This document shows positions 24,201 through 29,769 of a DNA stretch of 29,769 nucleotides, piece by piece. The notes under the pieces were generated by a model. That model was not told the origin of the DNA. It was given only the letters and a program-made list of their open reading frames with translations, and did not search any database. Location: positions 1 through 29,769 of the IMG/VR virus record IMGVR_UViG_3300030333_001619; one strand, written 5' to 3'. Each line of letters starts with the position of its first letter. Position 1 is the first letter of the stretch. The translations under genes were made by a program, and so were the position numbers. Origin of the DNA: a virus.

Positions 24201-25591
24201 CCTTTAGTTTTGAATACTACATTCTGTATTGTTTTTCCTATTTTTATTTTAATATCATCATTTGTAATAGAAGCAACAGGTATTGTTACAGTAGCCCCTC
24301 CAACACTTACACTAAGATTATCGCTCGCAGTATAACCAGTGCCTCCAAAAGCGAGAGAAACAGATTGAACAAATCTAACTCCCGATGCTTCAACCACTAC
24401 AATAGTAAAAGTAGCACCACTACCACTACCACCAGTTGACGAGTATGTGTTACTTCCAATACTACTTGATGATGGAGTTCCTACGGTGCTATGTGTCCCA
24501 ATGGTTGCAATTCTTGAGTTAGTTGAACTAAACGAAGACAGTGGAGTTCTCGCATAGTCTATTTTGAATGAATACAAAAGCCCTGAATATGTCTTTTCTT
24601 TTACATTCCCGATAAAGGTATTATTTGCATCGAATATTGATTGACCGTGAATAAACTTGTCTAAATCTGCATTAGTTAGAAGCGAAAACTTCTGCGTAGT
24701 AGTATTCGCATATTGTGTGTGAGCATCTCTAACTCCAATAGATATTTCTGTTCCATATCCCCAATATCTTTCAGAAGTAGCAGTATATTTCTCTGCATAG
24801 TCCAATTGGTCTTTCTCATCTAATCTATCATTGTAGAAGTAGAACGTTGGTCTTACTGCTCTTTGAAGAATATCATACTTTGATGTATTAGCATCAGTAT
24901 CCCCTCTAAGACCATAACTTACTGCTACAACTGATGTGTCTGTTTTGGATGGCCCTTGAAAAATCTCAAACTTACTTTGTGATGCAACGCTTGTATGGTA
25001 TGCAGGTTCAAACTCTAAACCATCACCAAACTCATCAAAAGATAGTATTCTCGTTATCTTAGCAAAGTGTGGTCTTATTCTATTTGTTCCGGCAGAAGTC
25101 ATTTCGGGGTTTATCAGAATAAAGTAATCATAGTTGTCAATGTCTAATCCTACTGTATTGCTATCAGGATAGAGAGTTGTACCATAGATAAACTTCCTGT
25201 TAGTTTCACTGAAAGAATCATTGAAATCATATACCTTTATTTTGCTTGGACTCGTTTCATCATTATTTACACCATAAGAATCCAAGTTGGTATTTGTTGG
25301 TAATATCCTGTTAACAATTCTATCTCCTGAATCATTGGATATTCCTGTTGCTCTTGGTGCGTTTCTTATTTCTATGAAATTAGCAGAGTTAACGAAAGAA
25401 CTTCCTGTTGTTGAGTTCTCCTGTTGAATACCTATGGTCTTGAACTGTGGATTTACACTCACGTTCTTGAATGCGTCATTTCCAGTAAACTCAGCATTTC
25501 TATTTGCGTAACTGTTTGTGATATCACTACTCTTCTTACCTGAGTTGATTGGATAGAACATCCTACCAGTAGTGTTATCATTTGCTCCCAT
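18296..25591 (-). CDS. Giant tail hub/baseplate protein (2431 residues)
   Basis: A single 2431-residue frame. The last ~350 residues have the layout of tail hub proteins (gp27/gpD-like): DKVNRVIVKGDGVEHEVE, then VQEAEIRGIKLLQI, a helix, LLEAGDLLHLDFPTYNVPKG, YIIFEIENV and TMKMTVGTYNKGIAERL. Another hub-like beta unit, TVKVTGRDDTSKLLGK, is near nucleotide 23,150. A Gly-rich beta unit (GATFTIVVVEASG...FGGTGYTASDNLSVSV) is at about residues 384-434. A G.xIyxxxGxxIGEilSI module is near nucleotide 19,220. The middle (~900-1900) has no recognisable domain. It is much longer than most hub proteins, so attached receptor-facing or enzymatic domains are possible. It follows the LamG-like gene with stop and start adjacent. 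Confidence 0.72.
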   Translation of the reverse strand: MGANDNTTGRMFYPINSGKKSSDITNSYANRNAEFTGNDAFKNVSVNPQFKTIGIQQENSTTGSSFVNSANFIEIRNAPRATGISNDSGDRIVNRILPTNTNLDSYGVNNDETSPSKIKVYDFNDSFSETNRKFIYGTTLYPDSNTVGLDIDNYDYFILINPEMTSAGTNRIRPHFAKITRILSFDEFGDGLEFEPAYHTSVASQSKFEIFQGPSKTDTSVVAVSYGLRGDTDANTSKYDILQRAVRPTFYFYNDRLDEKDQLDYAEKYTATSERYWGYGTEISIGVRDAHTQYANTTTQKFSLLTNADLDKFIHGQSIFDANNTFIGNVKEKTYSGLLYSFKIDYARTPLSSFSSTNSRIATIGTHSTVGTPSSSSIGSNTYSSTGGSGSGATFTIVVVEASGVRFVQSVSLAFGGTGYTASDNLSVSVGGATVTIPVASITNDDIKIKIGKTIQNVVFKTKGKYSNTIQSLGRNPISATLVDSNRTSDEADNSFDATRWQTAFPKMKRHSQDLITATANSLDGNLTGPNRYITFEKAEYKNSKVEPSISASLNSPKNKLTKLVRFQLVDNSGLQHLKIKENSDLKIRRNLHSDTFTKKEFIGFAKSISSPNNKIQLSELNSEIDLKHILSVNDIIELNGYHFVVNSIEDKSSDTEQAIVIKDRKLKTAKVWESSSVVPTFDREKLFLMPFTGVLNLNFESDTEVLLDSNDNFQTLTMNGVAVNKTDSKLHKSFLSPLFYNSHLIEVDYADKNNKYAKIIDSDKTFYQKSNVSASRLYYYNGAFSISEQVFSGSVDDLEFITEQGNTTVKVTGRDDTSKLLGKTITKSLTHHSDIVKTTLPPTITTFTNLTGLTVTATNNIELLVTGTPSTTPRKYMLLFDGDSNLIGEVTDYAVHTGSEYWIRLTHNLSTKTVSELNSSGLKLYDPYSNTQYNQIAGTKSLQSNVLHSGGIGDFTSISERGLSFRKGLDIDYDTSFTYTPLSLTSNQSNSSADTLGYDISSPISISTDDAVFAFNIGNENGVTVDKQDIMTVNSELFDVVKVSEQDNASTVLEIAPTFPMVLGRIDSNTSDSRGNAKLYLVNNNIETGGFIHRLQNSASAGSGVAQFAPKDTIRYWDLQLIRPNALVRTVDSIYSTGSKPQAIQGYAVGYGIDATGTTKSVTETPDNKPINGSNTLSGWNHLTNFYGNYPLITTYPSHSNGVSGETDIMYSEFEQIDPRTLSYELLATGDIFPSSKQRHNSLFNTNHARGFNNYGIMLETLSDQTNSTSHQKYTGTTSQTLKRDIHFESASIVDSSPVNTDQIRRWGVIRLVEATFDWHFNPLDFDSLADSFDSLKYFDYVMIRKPVQLSGYTLEVSDGDADGTLLAQMTAGDVVYKKNAIGTNSSETRADLRIPGDTHSGFAAYRASNTTAVNSNFTDNFGTIIGTTPVNNILRFDGITVNGTTFKGVESFRLFTDDQISLNGLETATDVGIFIDRVNGHKDINFHRSWITHPPVDYTDDSGNGFIHQLLRNGDNDKYDPMNVILPIIAENKSGNSDKNDKLFSPFHRQDHWDNTDTTGLTSANGIDMLHMSRVISGLVKHSYGQGPTLDKGDIELLGLGQGDVYANCIGLFRNLEAIGESDKFSKWDDSVSLISSPIGKTNETLYQTGKTGYKMSTASFNSYSHRVLVGQTVYGSHTTTDQHSETTRLYEWTNSDVVDYSTSTPTTTSKNYKASMLGIHTIAYPFDKLGRNTNTNRDNSHRSLDHTTQITNVGVPDDNWGQMWASQFIVKPTFNLTASSSLVYSNSNKTITFNLDDSSTHNWLSFMPNLKGYYLVSESLVDGDTLRNAKHHGVPKFIAKIVNHTISTAPNHVPGNTSASTFEAQQIEFDTAIDLSTNGVNYRLMRISETTFDDTPEKIEFNVMKDTGLDYGLTSVNFRTGKGSNDDKTDDKRFHETVYSMYLRLDIDNPVLSSESNPFIEARNTTRATVGFTEGEIITAFVSDGNTKRKVDLTVSLTRQKKTTSSTEPCLVFTYGGRLNGNGVVSFGEVIDVTLGRKPRLKRLNRCYIGTSFDIGSNVDTELNNVVTDAGLEYDFTKSNAIFTTNIVDTNNSSTTITCLENVVELSAGDVIYTQEGHLIGEILSINNKTITFASGKKYYTPPQYSNIIKLNERTFVSNIKLKSSDVYSTINSLTSMKGMDYKIQNNKVIFRNFEDTSSLLRKEVAFSDLTGASPISNNVSLLDKVNRVIVKGDGVEHEVEIFTDADNKTMVVNDSTITTVQEAEIRGIKLLQIHNSDARKITLEINAKGFELLEAGDLLHLDFPTYNVPKGDYIIFEIENVLGPTMKMTVGTYNKGIAERLSEISQESSQNISHILSANAEGSTGYKAIFEPLNLKVTELEYTVRGGLTDSNIGFDDIAGFTETVGFDIVATGEIGIKKEYKDRFYD

Positions 25592-26683
25592 CTACTCACC
25601 AAACCTAAAGTAAAACAATATGTTACTGAAACTCGGAGAAAGAGATTTAGTTGTTGACACATTGACGGTATTATTCGTTGACATGGCTATTTCATATAGT
25701 TCGCCATAGAACTGTTCACTTGTTGTTCCACTACCACATAGTCTAATATCACTTGGATGAATTACCACATCCGGTTCTGCATGGCTCATTGAAGCAACCA
25801 ACTGGTTATCTAAATGAATCTCGGCGGCGTGTTTTAGATAGACAAATGATATCTTATACATCTGCTCCAAGTAAAGGGCTTCTTTCAATTGGGAGATATA
25901 TACTGACCCAATAGATGCAGATTGAACTTGACTCATTGTTAATGTTCCAGCATTAGTATCAATAGAAACAACCTTCCCAATTGAAGTTCCTGTTTGGTCA
26001 AACAGTTCTGTTCCTTTACCTACTTTGTTAACATTTGAAGAAGTATCAAGTTCTATTATTGAAGTGTTGGAGGTATCTCTACTTGCATCATCTAATTTAG
26101 TTAAAGAAGTTCTGCTTCCTTCATAGTATCCATATGGGTCATAATATCCTGTTAATCTATTCTCTGCTTTGATAACTGTATCAGTTTCAAGTTTGATTGT
26201 ATCTCCACCAGTTTTCTTAAACTCAGCAACAATCTTGTATTCAGCAGGTTGATTGTAACTGTTATCTGTTGTATTCTCTAAATACAATTTTACATTCGTA
26301 TTGTGAAATAACATCATTTTCAAGGGAGAATCAGTATACTTAGTTCCACTTGATGTTCCTAATATGCTTGTGCTTTGATATGTGCTACTTCTATTGCTTA
26401 GAGTATCACTCGGATAAGGAGGGGTTTTAGTAGAATCCAAAACACCAAACTCAGAAGCACCTGTCTTAGCAGAACCATTTACATCATAAGGAGTTATCAT
26501 ACATTCTAGTGTAAACGCACCAGTATGCCCCCATATCTTTCTCTCCCTTGCATCTGAAACAACAGTAGCAGATGACCCTACGGGAGTAACTGTTTCATCG
26601 TAGTTTATTTCTAAATAACCCGATGATAGAAGTGGGAAAACCAATTTGTATGGGTTGCCGACATAAGCATTTACCGTAGCCAT
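25592..26683 (-). CDS. LamG/concanavalin-like tail protein with inserted beta module
   Basis: A 363-residue protein. The strands GHTGAFTLECMITPYD (residues 52-67) near the start, and YLEQMYKISFVYLKHAAEIHLDNQLVASM followed by FYGELYEIAMS near the end, are the typical outer strands of a laminin-G/concanavalin-like jelly roll, a common sugar-binding fold of virion proteins. A unit of about 50 residues (208-258, with GTELFDQTGTSIGKVVSIDTN) lies inside the fold and resembles a unit in the 2431-residue hub. The protein ends in a beta strand, ILFYFRFGE. No signal peptide or membrane span is present. GAGGGAT precedes ATG 26683. It probably sits at the tail tip with the hub. Confidence 0.65.
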   Translation of the reverse strand: MATVNAYVGNPYKLVFPLLSSGYLEINYDETVTPVGSSATVVSDARERKIWGHTGAFTLECMITPYDVNGSAKTGASEFGVLDSTKTPPYPSDTLSNRSSTYQSTSILGTSSGTKYTDSPLKMMLFHNTNVKLYLENTTDNSYNQPAEYKIVAEFKKTGGDTIKLETDTVIKAENRLTGYYDPYGYYEGSRTSLTKLDDASRDTSNTSIIELDTSSNVNKVGKGTELFDQTGTSIGKVVSIDTNAGTLTMSQVQSASIGSVYISQLKEALYLEQMYKISFVYLKHAAEIHLDNQLVASMSHAEPDVVIHPSDIRLCGSGTTSEQFYGELYEIAMSTNNTVNVSTTKSLSPSFSNILFYFRFGE

Positions 26684-26692
26684 CCCTATCCC

Positions 26693-27382
26693 TCAATCCA
26701 AGAAGTTATCCGCTACCACCATTGCTTCCTCAAACTCCAATTGAAACTGAACCGCCGGAAACTCTTGACCACTTACAGTAGTTGAGAATGAACGAATGAA
26801 TCCACTTATGCCGAGAGTCGCCGCATCTGTGTTAGTAGATTCGTACGGTTGGAAATACTTTGTTCCCCCACTAACACCCGCAGTAAATGAGTTATCATAC
26901 TCCCTATTTTTCCATGACCAAGATATTAAAGGCAAATCTGCTATATCATCAGTTTCAGTATCGGAATTATGATACTCAAAGTTATGATTAACCCTACTTG
27001 GTATTAGGACAACCAATCTGTTTATGTTTTGGTCATTCTGAAAAGAACTCGCATCTGCATAAGAATGTATCAATTGGGCTAATTCAAAAGAAGTTAGTTT
27101 AACACTTGTAGGCTCACTATCTTCATCTTTCTTCTTAGTGATAGTTTGTTCAACTAAAAAACCACTAACACTAACAGTCTTCTGAGCCATACCTACATCC
27201 ATTGCCAAGTTCAGTGATTCTCCACGAACCGCTCCTGAAAAGGGAACTCCCATGTTCAATACTGTTTTGTTTGTGGCTACTGTTACATCTGTGGCGAGAA
27301 GGGATATCCTATTTTCTTGTCCTGAGCCAAACTCACTTCTTCTTTGTAGTTCCAAGAAGACTCTGTAATTTGGCTCTACCAT
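26693..27382 (-). CDS. Distal-tail-like protein (229 residues)
   Basis: A 229-residue, mainly beta protein directly after the tape measure gene, the position of the distal tail (Dit-like) or tube-initiator protein. Recognisable parts are the N-terminal YRVFLELQRRSEFGSG, the strand pair GESLNLAMDVGMAQKTVSVSG, a helix (ELAQLIHSYADASSF), and a C-terminal GFIRSFSTTVSGQEFPAVQF strand set. The slvlDxGxxxxTvxVsG pattern is usual in tail-tube-fold and Dit-like proteins. Family assignment is by position and fold pattern only. ATG 27382 overlaps the tape measure stop (TGATG) and has GGTAGGTAG upstream. Confidence 0.6.
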   Translation of the reverse strand: MVEPNYRVFLELQRRSEFGSGQENRISLLATDVTVATNKTVLNMGVPFSGAVRGESLNLAMDVGMAQKTVSVSGFLVEQTITKKKDEDSEPTSVKLTSFELAQLIHSYADASSFQNDQNINRLVVLIPSRVNHNFEYHNSDTETDDIADLPLISWSWKNREYDNSFTAGVSGGTKYFQPYESTNTDAATLGISGFIRSFSTTVSGQEFPAVQFQLEFEEAMVVADNFLD

Positions 27383-28803
27383 CAGAATCTACCTACCGTA
27401 TGTGCTTGTCTGTTCATCTGAGTGTTAATCTCTCTTGCTACCTTACTGGCTATATCCCTTATTTCAGTATCAGAAGCACCAACTCTTCCGTTAACATGAA
27501 CGTTGATTGTTCCTCCACTCATTCTTTTGCTTTCAGAATTAGTGTGAACTCTTGCTCCTGAAGGTAATCTAACTAATTCAGGGCCACGTTCTCCCACTAG
27601 TGTTAATTCACCGGAACGCACTACTCCACCATTAGCCCTACCAAAGATGAAATTTTTAACTCCTTTAACAATACCCTTTCCAATTGCTTTAACTACTTGC
27701 CAAAGACCTGTCAAAAGTATTTTGATAATAGTTTCCAACATACTTAACCAAGCCCAAAACAGTTTTTTGAGTCCTTTCCATAATGCTCCGCCATCACCTG
27801 CAAATGCTGCTTTGAACACGTCAAAAACGGCAGTTAAAATTGTTTTAATTTCTTCAAACAATTCTGCAAAGAAACCAAACTTCTTTTCAAAAGCCTGTAA
27901 CCGTTTTTTTATTTTTAACTTTTTAATAACAAATACCAACAACGCTATTCCAGTAACTATTGCCAAAAACCACACAGATGCTTTGAGCAAAAATGCAGCA
28001 CCAACAACAAAGAATTGACTTATTTTACCTGCAACCCCTCCTAATTTACTGGCTAGTCTTTCTAAGTTTTTTCGATATCCTCTTCTACCGCCCCTCACTA
28101 TTTCTCCTAATCTACCTCTAGTTCTTAGAAACTGTTTTTCTATTCCATATCTAGTAGGAAGCGGTATACCTCTAACAGTTTGAAGGTTAGCCCCCAATGT
28201 AGTTTGTTTGAATCTGTCCTTGAGTGTTGTTAGTCTACTACTAACTTTACCATAACCAGTAACTTCTGATAAGAATTGACCAACTCCTCCCTCTCCAGTT
28301 TCCTTATCTTTGAAAAATCCACCTTGTAAAAATTTAGAAGTAGCACTCGGCCTAAGTGACTTCATAAGGCCACCTTCTGCTTTAGCCAACTGTTTACCTG
28401 CTTCTTGCCACATTGCTTTGTATTCTTTAATTCCATCTCTACCTGCTTTGGTAAACATTCTTGTCAGTGGTTGTTTTCTCATTTCTTCCTCTGACATACC
28501 AAGTGCCTTTTCTACTTCTGCAAGAGATTTAGCCAATTGTAAATTAGCCTCTGTTGCTTCTAATGTAGATTTTCTTGCTTCTTCCTGTCTTTTATGAAAT
28601 ATGTTAATTGTTTGACCTACTGCACGAACTTGGTTTTGTAATCTCCACATACCAGTACCGGAAAGGACACGACTAATGACAGTCCACTCTTTACTGCTTT
28701 CTGCTAATTCACCAAATGCTTGACCCGTTCTTGAAATGGAACTTGACGCTCTATCAAATGCCTTGCTGAGTTCAGAAAGTTCTCTTTCACTTTCGTTGCT
28801 CAT
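27382..28803 (-). CDS. Tail tape measure protein (473 residues)
   Basis: A 473-residue protein. Residues 1-110 are helical and coiled-coil-like (FHKRQEEARKSTLEATEANL). Residues 190-260 are very basic. Hydrophobic helices lie at about 264-293 (FFVVGAAFLLKASVWFLAIV) and 344-372. The C-terminus has the tape measure signature NGGVVRSGELTLVGERGPEL, VRLPSGARV, then TINVHVNGRVG, where the G-V-x-x-G...GExGPEL.LP.GA pattern is diagnostic of phage tape measure ends. It sets tail length and is injected at infection. At about 1.5 angstrom per residue it predicts a tail of roughly 70 nm (inferred). ATG 28803 has a perfect AAGGAGGT upstream. It overlaps the frameshifted chaperone end by 17 bases. Confidence 0.85.
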   Translation of the reverse strand: MSNESERELSELSKAFDRASSSISRTGQAFGELAESSKEWTVISRVLSGTGMWRLQNQVRAVGQTINIFHKRQEEARKSTLEATEANLQLAKSLAEVEKALGMSEEEMRKQPLTRMFTKAGRDGIKEYKAMWQEAGKQLAKAEGGLMKSLRPSATSKFLQGGFFKDKETGEGGVGQFLSEVTGYGKVSSRLTTLKDRFKQTTLGANLQTVRGIPLPTRYGIEKQFLRTRGRLGEIVRGGRRGYRKNLERLASKLGGVAGKISQFFVVGAAFLLKASVWFLAIVTGIALLVFVIKKLKIKKRLQAFEKKFGFFAELFEEIKTILTAVFDVFKAAFAGDGGALWKGLKKLFWAWLSMLETIIKILLTGLWQVVKAIGKGIVKGVKNFIFGRANGGVVRSGELTLVGERGPELVRLPSGARVHTNSESKRMSGGTINVHVNGRVGASDTEIRDIASKVAREINTQMNRQAHTVGRF

Positions 28804-29367
28804 GTTTTTTGACCTCCTTTTCCATTTCTCTATTTTTCATTGATTCTACTTCTGAGTGTATTTGTAGCATTTCAACCATCAATTTCATTGGCGTATGTTG
28901 TGCTTCTGCGGGACTTATTGAGAAAGTCTTGCAGTATGAATACAATATGATTCTAAAACCTAAAGAAGCATCTACTTCTCTACCACTTAATGCTTTACGA
29001 ATCAGATTGCTTTTTTTGTATCCTCCTCCTGTAAATCAAAGAATGGATTTGGGAGGACTTCTTTTAATTGCGCCCCAATGTAGGGATTCAATCTGAGTAG
29101 TTCAATGCTAGAAAGTTGGGGTTCAGTTTTCTCTACGAACTCTTGGCACATGAACTTATACATCTTGTTTAAGTCAAGTTCCATTCTTCCATCATCATCA
29201 ACCTTCATTACAGATGATAATGCCTGTTCTACTTGTAGCCAAGTGGGTTCTTTTACCCAAACTTTCAGCACTTCATCCGAATCAGGGCTAACCTTCAACG
29301 TATGGCAATCGGTGTTTACTGTCGCAAACAAACTGTTCTTATCACTTACTATTTTTTCTTCACTCAT
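28787..29367 (-). CDS. Tail assembly chaperone, long form by -1 frameshift (gpGT-like)
   Basis: After codon AAA at 29013-29011 the -1 frame is open for 74 codons (SNLIRKALSGREVDASLGFR... to KKHEQRK) and stops at TGA 28789-28787. Joined to the 119 codons before it, this gives a 193-residue product. The -1 frame has no ATG, GTG or TTG near its beginning and has a stop just upstream of the slippery run, so it can hardly be translated except by frameshift. It otherwise explains the 198-base gap before the tape measure gene. The extension is helical and charged, as the T domain of lambda-type gpGT is. Confidence 0.82.
29002..29367 (-). CDS. Tail assembly chaperone, short form (gpG-like)
   Basis: A 121-residue acidic helical protein: SLFATVNTDCHTLKVS at the N-terminus, PTWLQVEQALSSVM, and a long helix set (LDLNKMYKFMCQEFVEKTEP), ending LQEEDTKKAI. 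It sits between the probable tail tube gene and the tape measure gene, the usual place of the tail assembly chaperone that coats the tape measure during tail building. The start is ATG 29367 with AGGTGG at 29382-29377; an in-frame TTG 29397 lacks a ribosome site. The name is from position and the frameshift (see 28787-29367), since these chaperones are poorly conserved. Confidence 0.75.
   Translation of the reverse strand: MSEEKIVSDKNSLFATVNTDCHTLKVSPDSDEVLKVWVKEPTWLQVEQALSSVMKVDDDGRMELDLNKMYKFMCQEFVEKTEPQLSSIELLRLNPYIGAQLKEVLPNPFFDLQEEDTKKAI
29011..29030 (-). promoter_or_regulatory. Programmed -1 frameshift site with internal Shine-Dalgarno
   Basis: On the minus strand, AGGAGGAGGA (29030-29021) precedes TAC and then A7 (29017-29011), read in the zero frame as ACA AAA AAA GCA. 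A-AAA-AAA fits X-XXY-YYZ and lets both tRNAs re-pair in -1. A Shine-Dalgarno-like stimulator a few bases upstream is the arrangement known from E. coli dnaX. The zero frame ends three codons later at TGA 29004-29002. Confidence 0.8.
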
Positions 29368-29427
29368 AATATCTTTCCACCTAACGAAAACCAACAAACA
29401 AACAATGTTGGTGGAATGTATGAATTG

Positions 29428-29464
29428 TATAGGGATTCTATTTTACTTTAGAAATCCCCCTATA
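29428..29464 (-). other. Hairpin at the end of the tail tube gene
   Basis: TATAGGG (29428-29434) pairs with CCCTATA (29458-29464); three more pairs (29435-29437 with 29453-29455) follow a two-base bulge. It covers the stop codon of the upstream minus gene (29462-29460). No T-tract follows on the minus strand, so it is more likely an attenuator or RNA 3'-protecting stem than a full terminator. Confidence 0.45.
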
Positions 29465-29769
29465 CTCCTGATGCAGATTGTAGTATCTTCCAATCTCCTT
29501 GATATGTTGCTGATAAATCCCTCGCATTCAAAGTAACTTCTACCTCTACTGCTCCTTTATCTTCGGGGAATGGTATGGTTACTCCTTGTGTAATGTAGTT
29601 TGTAAACTCTAATTCAATATAATCATCAACAGTGTTATTGTCTAAATCCTTAGCAAACTTTAGGCTGAGTTTTTGTGATGCACCTAATGACTCTCCTTCC
29701 TTTCTTAGTTCATCCCAAACCTTTGAGTCTGTTATCAGCATTGTCAATTGAATATCGTATGTCCTTTGT
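29460..29769 (-). CDS. Probable major tail tube protein, C-terminal part (runs off the right edge)
   Basis: The frame is open from TAG 29462-29460 to the window edge. Codons before the TTG at 29747 read RTYDIQ and continue smoothly into LTMLITDSKVWDELRKEG, so the real start lies outside. About 103 residues are seen: an alpha segment (SKVWDELRKEGES), then beta strands DYIELEFTNYITQGVTI and AVEVEVTLNARDLSATY, ending ILQSASGV. Beta-rich structure and a position just before the tail chaperone point to the tail tube subunit. No family motif is certain; a tail terminator or head-tail joining protein is possible. Confidence 0.55.
   Translation of the reverse strand, partial: QRTYDIQLTMLITDSKVWDELRKEGESLGASQKLSLKFAKDLDNNTVDDYIELEFTNYITQGVTIPFPEDKGAVEVEVTLNARDLSATYQGDWKILQSASGV

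Noticed and set aside
18296-25591. Frameshift or assembly fusion explaining the giant hub
   Set aside because: A single frame without internal stops, with even codon character throughout and a clear ribosome site only at the beginning, argues for one real protein.

Overview
The window reads as an internal piece of a tailed double-stranded DNA virus (Caudoviricetes-like), AT-rich and gene-dense, with very strong Shine-Dalgarno sites (AAGGAGG, GGAGGT, GAGGTGAT) in front of most genes. No ribosomal, tRNA, integrase, transposase or CRISPR sequence is visible. The fibre protein repeats (VSGDTV.., SGGTGATT.., AIKAYVDA-type segments) are of the kind common in marine tailed viruses. The replication genes have archaeo-eukaryotic flavour (a primase with PriS motifs plus a PriL-like four-cysteine C-terminus, and an XPF/ERCC4-type nuclease). 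A virus of a marine archaeon, for example a Poseidoniales (magrovirus-like) or Nitrosopumilales virus, is therefore my preferred but unproven host guess. Bacterial-style hairpin/T-tract terminators argue the other way.

Left module, positions 1-5403, + strand: a tightly coupled early operon in which consecutive genes overlap by ATGA, TTGA, TAATG or longer. Order: lysine-rich tail of an upstream gene, mini-thioredoxin, helical unknown, fused primase, two small cysteine-rich proteins, SAP-like protein, XPF-like nuclease, P-loop ATPase/helicase, DUF4177-like protein, DEDDy exonuclease, single-span membrane peptide, third cysteine microprotein. It ends in a 15-bp hairpin plus T8 terminator. The DNA polymerase is not in the window and probably lies upstream.

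Centre, 5432-5881: about 450 bases with no convincing gene but with several strong inverted repeats, including a minus-strand terminator for the converging late operon.

Right module, 5882-29769, all minus strand, so it reads from right to left: C-terminal part of a probable tail tube protein, tail assembly chaperone with a -1 frameshift extension (A7 slippery run behind an internal Shine-Dalgarno), short tape measure protein, distal-tail-like protein, LamG-like protein, a 2431-residue tail hub/baseplate protein, a 112-residue adaptor, a 3124-residue modular tail fibre, two shorter fibre/adhesin proteins and a tail-fibre assembly chaperone. Head genes, portal and terminase are expected beyond the right edge.

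The genes work together as two converging transcription units: early DNA replication/repair on the left and the whole tail, from tube to host-recognition fibres, on the right. The most notable points are the fused Fe-S-type primase, the clear gpG/gpGT frameshift, the unusually large hub and fibre proteins with shared internal modules, and the structured convergent intergenic region.
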